Below, one piece after another: positions 1 to 6,986 of a stretch of 32,119 nucleotides of DNA. Position 1 is the first letter of the stretch. Each line of letters opens with the position of its first letter. This stretch comes from Sphingobacteriales bacterium (GTDB lineage Bacteria > Bacteroidota > Bacteroidia > Sphingobacteriales > Sphingobacteriaceae). The stretch lies in the NCBI GenBank assembly GCA_004294495.1, contig REAS01000154.1, positions 1-32,119 of the forward strand, in the 5' to 3' direction. The translations under genes were made by a program, and so were the position numbers. The notes beneath the pieces were generated by a model that was not told the origin of the DNA, searched no databases, and was given only the letters and a program-made list of their open reading frames with translations.

Positions 1-184
1 CTTATTCAAAAATATTAAATAGCTAAAATAATTTTAAAACTTTTTTAAAATTTCTACCAGTTTTTGCTGTTTTATTTGGATGTTAACATAGAATACGCAC
101 CTAACAACCTAAAATTCATACGCATCTAAAAATTAATCACTAAACAATTATCCGCTTATTGCGGGATTTTGAAATCATAAAAAT

Positions 185-967
185 ATGCCACAAGAGATTT
201 TTGCACTTTTCGAAGGTTCGTACTCGGTAGATGTTACCAAAAAATTTATCCCATTTGATGCTAGTGTGCATAATAAAGCAGATAGGCCAGCATCGTTATT
301 TATTTATGTACAGCCTTTTTTATTAAAAACTGCAAACGAATTATTGGTTTTAGATACTGGTTTGGGCTATAATAACGATAATGGCGATATGGTTTTGCAC
401 CAAAATATTATAAATGCGGGCTATAATCCCAGCGATGTTACTAAAGTTTTGATGACTCATTTGCATTACGACCATAGTGGGGGTATGGTTTATAACAGAA
501 ACGGAAAACTAGAATTAAGTTTCCCAAATGCAGAGTACGTGGTGCAAAGGGGCGAATGGGAAACGGCTTATAGTAACACTTCAAAATCGTACCGAACCGA
601 AATTTTTGATGTTTTACAACGCAGTGGCCAATTGGTGTTAATTGATGGAGATGGTGTTTTAACGCCCGAAATTAGTTATGAATTAACTGGCGGGCATTGT
701 GAGTTTCACCAAGTTTTCCATATTAAAACTAACGATAATTATTATTTTTTTGGTGGCGATATTTTACCTGAACCACAACAATTACTTAAAAAATTTGCTG
801 CAAAATATGATTTTGATGGCCGCAAAGCTTTAGAGTTACGACTAGTTTATGGCGATAAAGCAGTTGAAAAAAATTGGATTTGCCTTTTTTACCACTCGGA
901 TAATAAAGCTATAGCAAGGGTGAAAAAAAATGAGGTTGGTTTTTATTTTGAAGATATTTATTTTTGA
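185..967 (+). CDS. Metallo-beta-lactamase-fold hydrolase
   Basis: A 260-residue cytoplasmic protein with the zinc-binding HxHxDH signature at residues 92-97 (THLHYDHSGG). Further likely metal ligands are His171 in GGHCEFH, Asp192 in GGDILP and His237 near the C terminus, so both metal sites look complete. This is the MBL-fold layout of quorum-quenching lactonases, glyoxalase II-like enzymes and many uncharacterised hydrolases, and the substrate cannot be read from the sequence. No signal peptide is visible, which argues against a secreted beta-lactamase. The ATG start at 185 is the first in frame after an AT-rich leader. The gene converges with the receiver-protein gene on the minus strand and the two coding ends overlap by 10 bases. 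The fold is certain; the function is open. Confidence 0.85.
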   Translation: MPQEIFALFEGSYSVDVTKKFIPFDASVHNKADRPASLFIYVQPFLLKTANELLVLDTGLGYNNDNGDMVLHQNIINAGYNPSDVTKVLMTHLHYDHSGGMVYNRNGKLELSFPNAEYVVQRGEWETAYSNTSKSYRTEIFDVLQRSGQLVLIDGDGVLTPEISYELTGGHCEFHQVFHIKTNDNYYFFGGDILPEPQQLLKKFAAKYDFDGRKALELRLVYGDKAVEKNWICLFYHSDNKAIARVKKNEVGFYFEDIYF

Positions 968-1371
968 ACCAATTGCTCTAGTAATTCTTTAATTTTATCA
1001 ACAGATAGCGGCTTAGAAATAAATTTATCTATAAAATTATAGTTTTCGGCTTTTAAAATATCGTTACGATAAACAGATGAAGATATAATGTGAATTATAG
1101 TTTTTTTAATTATAAATGGCAAAATATCTTTTTCGTATATATCAAGAAAATCCCAACCGTTCATAGTTGGCATATTTAAATCTAAAAAAATAATATCGGG
1201 TAAGTTGCTTTCGTTGTTTATCCCTTTTTTCAAAAAACTTAATCCATCCTCACCATTGGTAAAAACAGTAATTTTAGTATCTATAAGAGATTTACTTATT
1301 AATTTTTGAGCAATAAAATTATTAATCTCATCGTCATCAATCATTAATATGTGAGTTACATTATTTATCAT
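958..1371 (-). CDS. Stand-alone response-regulator receiver protein
   Basis: A 137-residue protein that is only a receiver (CheY-like) domain. The acidic pocket is at residues 12-14 (DDD), the predicted phosphoacceptor is Asp64 in FLDLNMP, the switch hydroxyl is Ser97 or Ser98, and the conserved lysine is Lys120 in SKPLS. There is no output domain, so it probably passes a signal by protein contact, as single-domain receivers of Bacteroidota multi-step phosphorelays do. No histidine kinase gene is adjacent, so its partner must be encoded elsewhere. It lies downstream of yceI on the same strand but is separated from it by a strong hairpin, so it is probably transcribed on its own. Its 3' end overlaps the convergent hydrolase gene by 10 bases. 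Confidence 0.85.
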   Translation of the reverse strand: MINNVTHILMIDDDEINNFIAQKLISKSLIDTKITVFTNGEDGLSFLKKGINNESNLPDIIFLDLNMPTMNGWDFLDIYEKDILPFIIKKTIIHIISSSVYRNDILKAENYNFIDKFISKPLSVDKIKELLEQLVQK

Positions 1372-1406
1372 AATTATAAAGGTAAAAAGCCATCTCTAAC
1401 TTATAA

Positions 1407-1444
1407 AAAATAATAGGAAGAAACGTATTTCTTCCTATTATTTT
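1407..1444 (-). terminator. Hairpin terminator after yceI
   Basis: A perfect 17-bp stem (1407-1423 with 1428-1444) encloses a CGTA loop. On the minus strand it is followed by a T run, and the other side is also T-rich, so it could act in both directions. It lies 8 bases beyond the yceI stop codon and upstream of the receiver-protein gene, separating the two transcripts. Confidence 0.8.
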
Positions 1445-1452
1445 ATTTTTAA

Positions 1453-2040
1453 TTATTTGTTTGCTATTAGCATAATGTTTAACTCAAAATCGTTATCAAT
1501 AGCTTTATCGCCTAGGTTAAAAAAGCTTTTAGATCCATAACGTATATCAAATTTTGTTCTATCAATTAAAACTTTTTTAGCTTCGGCCAATAAAGTATTT
1601 CCTTTAAATGTAATACTAGCCGGAAAAGTAATACTGCTTGTAATACCTTTTATGGTTAAGTTGCCAGTAATATTTGCGGTGGTTTTAGTAAGTGGCTTTA
1701 CATATGTAATTTCAAATTTAGAAGAAGGAAATTTTTCTACACCAAAAAAATCGTCGGCTTTTAAATGCCCTACTAATTTATCCATGTACTCGCCGGTTAA
1801 ATCGGTACAGGTAATTGATGTCATATCCAAATCAAAATTGCCACTTTTTAAATTTTTACCTTGGGTGGTTAATTTACCCGATGCAATTTTAATTCCACCT
1901 GCGTGTTCGCCTGTTACTTTACGGCCAATCCATGTTACGGAAGATTTGTTTACATCAACATTGTACGTTGTGTTTTTTTCTAATTTAAAGCCAAACAATA
2001 AGATTGTTAAAAGACTTAATAGCAATGCTGTTTTTTTCAT
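1453..2040 (-). CDS. YceI-family secreted lipid-binding-fold protein
   Basis: A 195-residue protein with an N-terminal signal peptide (KK, then a leucine-rich hydrophobic stretch to about residue 18), so it is exported. The mature part matches the YceI lipocalin-like beta-barrel: an opening of the type Y-x-V-D-x-x-x-S-x-V-x-W-x-G-R/K, a central S/G-x-F-D-L-D-M strand followed by a DDFF-x-x-x-xFP-SSKFE segment, and a closing beta-rich segment with the motif NDFEL. Family members bind isoprenoid-type lipids or are induced by stress; the ligand here is unknown. Length is normal for the family. The gene stands alone between a terminator downstream and an AT-rich leader that contains a 12-bp palindrome. 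Confidence 0.88.
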   Translation of the reverse strand: MKKTALLLSLLTILLFGFKLEKNTTYNVDVNKSSVTWIGRKVTGEHAGGIKIASGKLTTQGKNLKSGNFDLDMTSITCTDLTGEYMDKLVGHLKADDFFGVEKFPSSKFEITYVKPLTKTTANITGNLTIKGITSSITFPASITFKGNTLLAEAKKVLIDRTKFDIRYGSKSFFNLGDKAIDNDFELNIMLIANK

Positions 2041-2071
2041 AATAATTTAAATTTATTTTTTTTAAAAATAA

Positions 2072-2083
2072 ATGTTTAAACAT
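2072..2083. promoter_or_regulatory. 12-bp palindrome upstream of yceI
   Basis: ATGTTTAAACAT is a perfect palindrome 32 bases upstream of the yceI start codon, in an AT-rich leader. Its core resembles the TGTTTAAC octamers around the sigma-factor promoter at 12.8 kb. It may be an operator, but short AT palindromes also arise by chance in this base composition. Confidence 0.25.
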
Positions 2084-2179
2084 CTAATTTACATTCTTTA
2101 TAAAATTATGATATTGGGTTTACAAAAGTTATGCCCAATTTATTAATTAAAAATTAATAAACTAGTTTTAATTATAAAT

Positions 2180-2725
2180 TTAAAGTTGCCGTGATTTAAG
2201 TCTGTTTTTTTTATACGCTTTTACAACTAGCATAATAAGAATAGCAAATAATATTAATCCAATTAAACCATAAGCCCAGTCAATAGCACTTTTTAGAATT
2301 ACGGTAAATACTATGGCTACTAAAAATATGGTTGCTAGTTCGTTCCAAAGCCTTAATTGAGTGCTAGTCATCCAATATTTTCCACGCTTTAATTGATTAA
2401 TAATGTTACCACAAATTATGTGGTAAATTATTAAACCAGCCACAAAGCAAAGTTTTACCCACATCCAATCTGTTTTTAAAAGTAATGGGTTTAGGTAAAG
2501 CATTAACAATCCCGCCCCAGCGGCTAAAAGCATTGCTGGTGTAGTAATAATGTTCCACAATTTGCTTTCCATAATCTCAAATTGCTTTTGCAATATTATT
2601 CTTTCGGTTTCGGGCTTTAGGTTGGCTTCGGTATGGTAAATAAATAAGCGAACAATGTAAAATAAGCCGGCCATCCAGCTTACTACAAAAATTATATGAA
2701 TGGCGAGTGTGTATTGGTATAGCAT
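2180..2725 (-). CDS. hemJ: HemJ-type protoporphyrinogen IX oxidase
   Basis: A 181-residue integral membrane protein with about four to five hydrophobic helices (roughly residues 8-28, 57-78, 88-108, 128-146, 150-168). It fits the HemJ/UPF0093 family, which oxidises protoporphyrinogen IX to protoporphyrin IX in the next-to-last step of heme synthesis. His10, in an early IHIIFVVSWMAGLFY-like helix, corresponds to the heme-ligating histidine reported in cyanobacterial HemJ. Conserved features also include the TTPAMLL helix and a lysine in the WVKLCF segment. The family's usual length is about 140-190 residues. hemE lies about 0.6 kb upstream on the same strand, which supports a heme role over the related CopD copper-resistance label. 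Two small antitoxin-like genes intervene. Confidence 0.85.
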   Translation of the reverse strand: MLYQYTLAIHIIFVVSWMAGLFYIVRLFIYHTEANLKPETERIILQKQFEIMESKLWNIITTPAMLLAAGAGLLMLYLNPLLLKTDWMWVKLCFVAGLIIYHIICGNIINQLKRGKYWMTSTQLRLWNELATIFLVAIVFTVILKSAIDWAYGLIGLILFAILIMLVVKAYKKNRLKSRQL

Positions 2726-2808
2726 TGGGGTTTACAATAAAGGCCGAGACGAGTGATGCACTGTAATTATTTGAATAGAATTTATGTGCTTATTGTACTG
2801 ATATATAA

Positions 2809-2988
2809 TTATTTTAACCATTTATCTAATTTTTTTTCAGCGGCTTCTTGGGATAAAACATTTCCTTCTTTAATCTGCAACAATCCTAAATCAATTTTTT
2901 GAAGCAAAACAATACGTTCCATTAGCTCATCTGCCGAGAATTCCTCGGGCATATTTTTTAGTGTTTCTATTAGTGCTGCTTTTTTCAT
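2809..2988 (-). CDS. Small antitoxin-like protein, no toxin partner
   Basis: A 59-residue, charged, helical protein. It contains the segment NMPEEFSADELMERI and ends in VLSQEAAEKKLDKWLK, a pattern common in Bacteroidota addiction-module antitoxins, where a helical N-terminal half precedes an amphipathic toxin-binding tail. The reading frame could begin at a TTG at 3012, but that codon lies inside a TATATTTG sequence that looks like a promoter -7 element (3010-3017), so the ATG at 2988 is preferred. No RelE/ParE-like gene lies within 100 bases on either side: hemJ is 83 bases downstream and a 105-base non-coding gap lies upstream. The assignment is by sequence character only, so the antitoxin call is tentative although the gene itself looks real. 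Confidence 0.55.
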   Translation of the reverse strand: MKKAALIETLKNMPEEFSADELMERIVLLQKIDLGLLQIKEGNVLSQEAAEKKLDKWLK

Positions 2989-3117
2989 TTTTCTGGAAAA
3001 TACAATATTCAAATATAATTTTATATGTTAGTAAATAATTACTCGGATGAGTAAGTGAAGCTTTACAACCAACTTAACATCTTTTTTGAATTGGTTTGTT
3101 GGTATTAAAACAAACAT

Positions 3118-3318
3118 TTATAAAAATTGTATAAATGATTTGATGTTTTTTATGGGCTCTGCAAGCCCCTTACCTTTGTGTGCATTTTTAATTGTTTTTG
3201 CAGTTAAAGCGTTAGGAGTTTTTACTGTATTAGGTTCTATAACCACTCCTAATTCTTTAAGTAATTGAGTTACCAATTGTATTTTTTGGGGAGGAATATT
3301 TATAACACGTGTTTCCAT
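3118..3318 (-). CDS. Second small antitoxin-like protein
   Basis: A 66-residue protein with an N-terminal strand-helix (TRVINIPPQKIQLVTQLLKE, then LGVVIE) and a C-terminal tail of the form ALTAKTIKNAHKGKGL followed by a short helix. This layout is typical of small RelB-type antitoxins from Bacteroidota, where a TxxxIxxAxxGKG stretch precedes the toxin-wrapping tail. The frame opens at a TTG (3322-3324) inside a TATATTTG promoter-like sequence, so the ATG at 3318 is chosen. If that promoter is used, the mRNA would be nearly leaderless. It lies just downstream of hemE on the same strand, with only 38 bases between, and no toxin gene is present. Identity as an antitoxin is inferred. Confidence 0.5.
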   Translation of the reverse strand: METRVINIPPQKIQLVTQLLKELGVVIEPNTVKTPNALTAKTIKNAHKGKGLAEPIKNIKSFIQFL

Positions 3319-3356
3319 AATCAAATATAAATTATATTGTTGGCAAATTATAGCCG

Positions 3357-4382
3357 CTAATATCTAAACTCTTTTACTACATCAATAGCATATTTTACAT
3401 TATCAAAAGGTATATCGGGCATAATGCCGTGGCCAAGGTTAAATATAAATCCTTTTTCGCCACGCATACGTTCAAAAAGGCGGTGTATGCGGTCTTTTAT
3501 TACAGCCTTATCTGCGTATAAAATATGCGGATCGAGGTTGCCTTGTACTGCAATGTTATGCGGTAGGCGGGATTTAATATCTTTTAAATCTACATTCCAA
3601 TCTATTGATATTACATCTGGTTTTGCCTCGGCCATAAGTGGTGCAAAAACCGAACTTCCTTTACAAAATGATATTACGGGTACGTTTGTACGGTTTAATG
3701 CGGCAATAATTTCTACGTTGTACCGGTGCGAAAACTCGTTATAATCGTCCCAACTTAAGGCCAATGCCCAGCTATCAAATAATTGCACTGCATTTACGCC
3801 TGCGGCAATTTGAAGGTTTAAATAATCAATAGTTACTTTAGCAATTTTGGCTAATAAGCGGTGTGCCAATTGCGGCTGGTTGTGTATTAGTAGTTTGGTT
3901 AATTTAAAATCTTTTGATGAACCACCTTCAACCAAATAACTCATAACCGTAAAAGGTGCACCTGCAAAACCAATTAATGGGATACTTTTATTAAGCCTTT
4001 GTTGTATTACTTTTATGGCATCAGCCACGTATTGCAACTTATGTATGCAGTTGGTTTCTAAGGCTTCAATATCGGCAGCGGTTCTAATTGGGTTGGCAAA
4101 TTTTGGCCCTACACCTTGGGTAAAACTTAAATCGCCACCCATGGCTTCGCCTGTTACCAAAATGTCCGAAAATAATATAGCGGCATCTATCCCCAATAAA
4201 TCAACGGGTAACATTGTAACATCGGCCGCTATTTCGGGTGTTTTACACATTTCTAAAAACGAATATTTGTTTTTAATTTCCCAATATTGCGGCATAAAAC
4301 GCCCAGCTTGGCGCATAAACCAAACAGGTGGGCGAGGGGTTTCTATCGAAAAAGCGGCATCTAATAGTAAAGTATTTGTCAT
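3357..4382 (-). CDS. hemE: Uroporphyrinogen decarboxylase
   Basis: A 341-residue cytosolic enzyme that decarboxylates the four acetate side chains of uroporphyrinogen III to give coproporphyrinogen III in heme synthesis. The N-terminal family signature RPPVWFMRQAGRFMPQY carries the substrate-binding arginines Arg24 and Arg28. The catalytic aspartate is Asp73 in ILFSDI. The GFAGAPFTVMSYLVEGG signature and the C-terminal NLGHGIMPDIPF segment are also present. Length is normal and no frame disruption is seen. It is followed on the same strand by two antitoxin-like genes and hemJ, so the heme genes may still share a transcript. The ATG at 4382 gives the usual distance to the first motif. Confidence 0.97.
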   Translation of the reverse strand: MTNTLLLDAAFSIETPRPPVWFMRQAGRFMPQYWEIKNKYSFLEMCKTPEIAADVTMLPVDLLGIDAAILFSDILVTGEAMGGDLSFTQGVGPKFANPIRTAADIEALETNCIHKLQYVADAIKVIQQRLNKSIPLIGFAGAPFTVMSYLVEGGSSKDFKLTKLLIHNQPQLAHRLLAKIAKVTIDYLNLQIAAGVNAVQLFDSWALALSWDDYNEFSHRYNVEIIAALNRTNVPVISFCKGSSVFAPLMAEAKPDVISIDWNVDLKDIKSRLPHNIAVQGNLDPHILYADKAVIKDRIHRLFERMRGEKGFIFNLGHGIMPDIPFDNVKYAIDVVKEFRY

Positions 4383-4496
4383 TATAATAATGGTTTTTAT
4401 TTTGGGGCCGTTTTTTAAATTAGGCTTAAATATTTTGCAATTTTAGTAAAACTTGTTTTATTAATTGTTTGGGTTATGTAGAATTGTGTTTTGGTA

Positions 4497-5009
4497 TTAC
4501 AATTTTTCAATCTCGTGTGCTATATTTTTTAGAATACTTTTATATTTTTCGGTTAGTGGAAGTTTATCCGCTTCGGCTACCCAATACAATCCTTTGTTTT
4601 TGTTTTTGTTACGCAAGCTTATGTTAGCTAAATGCATTAAAGTGCTGCCTAAATCGTTTGCTTTTAAGCCTAAAGTAGTGGCTTTGGCTAAATGTGTTTC
4701 GGCAATTGTATAGTTAAGTTGTTGTAATGCAATGTTGCCTAAAATTAAATGGTAATAAGGTATGCGACGTTTGTTTAACCTTTCGGGATTTTTTATGGAT
4801 AGCAATAATTCCTTTGCCTTTTCGTAATTTTTGTATTTTAACTGTTTAGCTGCTAATATTACAGTACCTTCTTTAAAATAACCAAAAACTACCATGCCTA
4901 CTAACAAAATACCAAAAGTTGCTATTGGGTAAACTTGGTAATAGGCGGCAAATGCTGCAGCTAAAATCAGCAATAGCGATACAAAAATACGGGCTTTGTT
5001 GGTAAGCAT
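4497..5009 (-). CDS. Inner-membrane protein with TPR-like domain
   Basis: A 170-residue protein with two closely spaced N-terminal transmembrane helices (about residues 7-23 and 27-44), followed by a soluble helical region. That region holds two or three degenerate tetratricopeptide-like repeats: the segments around YKNYEKAKELLLSI, YYHLILGNIALQQLNYTIAE and STLMHLANISLRNKNKNKG each form an A/B helix pair. TPR modules mediate protein-protein contacts, so it is probably a membrane-anchored scaffold or adaptor. No catalytic motif is visible. It lies 114 bases upstream of hemE on the same strand, and a repeat block precedes it. The biological role is unknown; the domain description is moderately confident. 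Confidence 0.7.
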   Translation of the reverse strand: MLTNKARIFVSLLLILAAAFAAYYQVYPIATFGILLVGMVVFGYFKEGTVILAAKQLKYKNYEKAKELLLSIKNPERLNKRRIPYYHLILGNIALQQLNYTIAETHLAKATTLGLKANDLGSTLMHLANISLRNKNKNKGLYWVAEADKLPLTEKYKSILKNIAHEIEKL

Positions 5010-5065
5010 TTATAATATTAAAAAGTAAAATCCACTCTCGGTTTCCTATCCCTTATCGTTCTTCC

Positions 5066-5285
5066 TTCCCCTCTCGGTCTCCCCAAAGGGGAGATGCCTA
5101 ATTGTAGAGGCAATGGGTTATTAAATGAGTGGAAAATCTAAAATCTCAACCTCCTTTTGAACTCGGCAATGGGTTATTAAATGAGTGGAAAATCTAAAAT
5201 CTCAACCTCCTTTTGAACTCCCTTTCCCCTCTCGGTCTCCCCAAAGGGGAGATGCCTAATTGTAAAGGCAATGGGTTATTAAATG
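5066..5285. repeat. Nested direct repeats with a GC-rich palindrome
   Basis: The 317-base gap 5010-5326 has no gene and consists largely of repeats. A 56-bp unit occurs twice in exact tandem (5109-5164 and 5165-5220). A 62-bp unit that overlaps it occurs at 5066-5127 and 5224-5285 with one mismatch. The longer unit contains the palindrome CTCCCC-AAA-GGGGAG (5079-5093 and 5237-5251), a GC-rich hairpin of the type dispersed between genes in Bacteroidota. It lies between the 3' end of the response-regulator gene and the start of the TPR-like gene, both on the minus strand. The regular structure suggests a REP-like element enlarged by duplication. Confidence 0.85.
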
Positions 5286-5326
5286 TTAATGAAAATCTAA
5301 AATCATCAATCAAAAATCAAAAATCA

Positions 5327-6031
5327 TTAATGTGTATCGGTAAACTTATAACCTACACCACGTATAGAGTGAAAATAAATTGGGTTTTTTTGGTCGGGTT
5401 CAAAGTATTTTCTAAATGTAAGTATAAAATTATCGATGGTGCGGGTTGATGGGTAAACATCATAATTCCACACCGTTTCTAAAATTTGTTCTCTAGATAC
5501 GGCTTCGTTTTTACGTTCAATTAACAATTTTAACAGCATTGTTTCTTTTTTGGTTAGTGCAGTTATGCTATCATCGGCATTTTTGACTTCGAAAGAGTTA
5601 AAGTAAATGGTTTTATCGCCAATTTTAAAGGAGTTAAACTCTTTAAGCTCGTCGCCTTTTTTACTACGTTTTATAAGGTTGTTCACTCTTAAAATTAGTT
5701 CTTCTAAATTAAATGGTTTTGTAAGGTAATCGTCGGCACCTTTTTTAAGGCCTGTAACTCTATCTTCCGATGTGTTTTTGGCAGTTAAAAACATTATTGG
5801 CACATCGCTGTTTTCTAAGCGTATAGTTTCTGCTACCTGAAAGCCGTCTATCTCGGGTACCATAACATCTAAAATAATTAGATCAAATTTCTCCTCTTTA
5901 TAAACCTTTAGGGCTTTTTTACCATCGGTTACGGCTCGTACAAAAAAGCCTTCTAGTTCTAAGTTTAATTTTATGGCTTCTAAAAGATGTTCTTCATCTT
6001 CCATTAGTAGTATGCGTTGTTTTATAGACAT
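5327..6031 (-). CDS. OmpR-family response regulator
   Basis: A 234-residue transcription factor. The receiver domain (about residues 5-118) has the acidic pocket at 11-13, phosphoacceptor Asp55 in ILDVMVP, Thr83 and Lys105 in TKPF. The winged-helix DNA-binding domain (about 135-232) shows LTKKETMLLKLLIERKNE, a WNYDVYPSTRTID recognition segment and the closing IRGVGYKF wing. It is the natural partner of the histidine kinase encoded at 6987-7850, and resembles the RprX/RprY-like pairs of Bacteroidota. The two partners are separated by an AbiEii-like gene and its putative mate, all on one strand with gaps of 17-18 bases or overlaps, so one transcript is likely. The stimulus and regulon are unknown. 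Confidence 0.93.
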   Translation of the reverse strand: MSIKQRILLMEDEEHLLEAIKLNLELEGFFVRAVTDGKKALKVYKEEKFDLIILDVMVPEIDGFQVAETIRLENSDVPIMFLTAKNTSEDRVTGLKKGADDYLTKPFNLEELILRVNNLIKRSKKGDELKEFNSFKIGDKTIYFNSFEVKNADDSITALTKKETMLLKLLIERKNEAVSREQILETVWNYDVYPSTRTIDNFILTFRKYFEPDQKNPIYFHSIRGVGYKFTDTH

Positions 6032-6049
6032 TTTTGTGGTTTTATAGGG

Positions 6050-6697
6050 TTAATTTTGCATGGTTAAAGGTGTAAATTTTTTTGATGGATTATTTACCAT
6101 AGCCAATAATCTTTTTTCTATTATTTGCCATTTTAATTTACCTACCATCAAATTTATGGGTTCGTTAAAATCAATATCCTCAAAGTAGGTTAGTGCTTTG
6201 GGTATCATTAAAGGATTTGAGTTGGTGTATTTTTCTCGATAAGCTCTGTGCATCACATCAAGCGAAATAAAAGACGATAAATAAGCAATATCTATAAAAT
6301 CTTTTAAACGAGTACCATTACTCATAATAGCATTTAATTTCATTGCGGCAATATCGGGCAGGGCGGCCATTCTAACATTTTCTATTAATAAAGTTGCTTC
6401 TATATTAGGATATTGATGAGCAATAAAATCAACCTTAACATTGTCAATCTCGCCTTTTAAAGTGTTTTTATTTATATAGTTTTGTTTAAAATTATATCTG
6501 TTTTCTAACTCAGTAAGTAGGTTGGTGGCATCGAAAGGATTTTTGCAAAAAAAATCTAAATCAATACTATCTCTATGGGCAATTTGTAAGGCTAAAGCTG
6601 TTCCTCCTACCAAAACAAAATCGTTAAAAAAACTGTCATTCATCAGCTTTATCAGTAATTCCAATGTTGAACTTTTAACAGCGACTCTCTGTAGCAT
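6050..6697 (-). CDS. AbiEii-like nucleotidyltransferase, putative toxin
   Basis: A 215-residue member of the nucleotidyltransferase family that includes the AbiEii/AbiGii toxins of type IV toxin-antitoxin and abortive-infection systems. The GG-T motif is at residues 31-33 (VGGTALALQ), followed by the metal-binding pair Asp46/Asp48 in DSIDLDFF. A likely third acidic residue is in VKVDFIAH, and a downstream MKLNAIMSNGTRLKDFIDIAYL segment is characteristic of the family. Known members transfer nucleotides to target RNAs such as tRNA. It is shorter than classical AbiEii (about 300 residues) but similar to many Bacteroidota members. Its start overlaps the upstream gene by 46 bases, suggesting translational coupling. 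It is inserted between a kinase gene and its regulator gene. Confidence 0.85.
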   Translation of the reverse strand: MLQRVAVKSSTLELLIKLMNDSFFNDFVLVGGTALALQIAHRDSIDLDFFCKNPFDATNLLTELENRYNFKQNYINKNTLKGEIDNVKVDFIAHQYPNIEATLLIENVRMAALPDIAAMKLNAIMSNGTRLKDFIDIAYLSSFISLDVMHRAYREKYTNSNPLMIPKALTYFEDIDFNEPINLMVGKLKWQIIEKRLLAMVNNPSKKFTPLTMQN

Positions 6698-6969
6698 CTT
6701 AAATTTATTAGTGGAATATGAAACACAATATGTACAAAATTCATATCTTTTTTGTTCAAATATTTTATTTCTTTTATGGTTTCAATTACATTATCTATAC
6801 CATATATATTAAAAATTGCTTGAAAATCATCGGGCCAACCTCTTTCAATTACTCGTTGTATAACTTGTTTACGCATTGCTTGATAATCAAAATCAACAAG
6901 GTTATATTCCCAAAGTAATGTGGGGTTAATTTCTTTAATATTGGGATTTTTATAACTAGAAAAATACAT
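6652..6969 (-). CDS. DUF6922-like protein, putative AbiEii partner
   Basis: A 105-residue protein without signal peptide or membrane segment. It opens with a PTLLWEYNLVDFDYQAMRKQ segment, continues with VIQRVIERGWPDDFQAIFNIYG and ends around DMNFVHIVFHIPLINLRCY. This matches small Bacteroidota proteins, labelled DUF6922 as far as I recall, that lie directly upstream of AbiEii-type nucleotidyltransferase genes. Its place in the pair suggests an antitoxin or regulatory subunit, comparable in position to AbiEi, but it shows none of the AbiEi winged-helix features I could recognise. Its last 46 bases overlap the start of the AbiEii-like gene. It begins 17 bases after the histidine-kinase stop codon. 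Confidence 0.65.
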   Translation of the reverse strand: MYFSSYKNPNIKEINPTLLWEYNLVDFDYQAMRKQVIQRVIERGWPDDFQAIFNIYGIDNVIETIKEIKYLNKKDMNFVHIVFHIPLINLRCYRESLLKVQHWNY

Positions 6970-6986
6970 TTATATGAAACTCTAAT

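Noticed and set aside
1652-2050. Plus-strand open frame of 132 codons opposite yceI
   Set aside because: It is antisense to the YceI gene, which has signal peptide and family motifs; the frame shows no domain of its own.
2180-2725. Copper-resistance protein CopD instead of HemJ
   Set aside because: The length, the His10 position and the neighbouring hemE fit HemJ better; copper-binding motifs of CopD are not visible.
4015-4446. Plus-strand open frame of 143 codons opposite hemE
   Set aside because: It is antisense to the well-supported hemE gene, has no recognisable domain, and its composition is explained by the codons on the opposite strand.
5109-5220. Tandem 56-bp repeats as a CRISPR array
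   Set aside because: There are only two units, they are directly adjacent with no spacers, and no cas genes are present.
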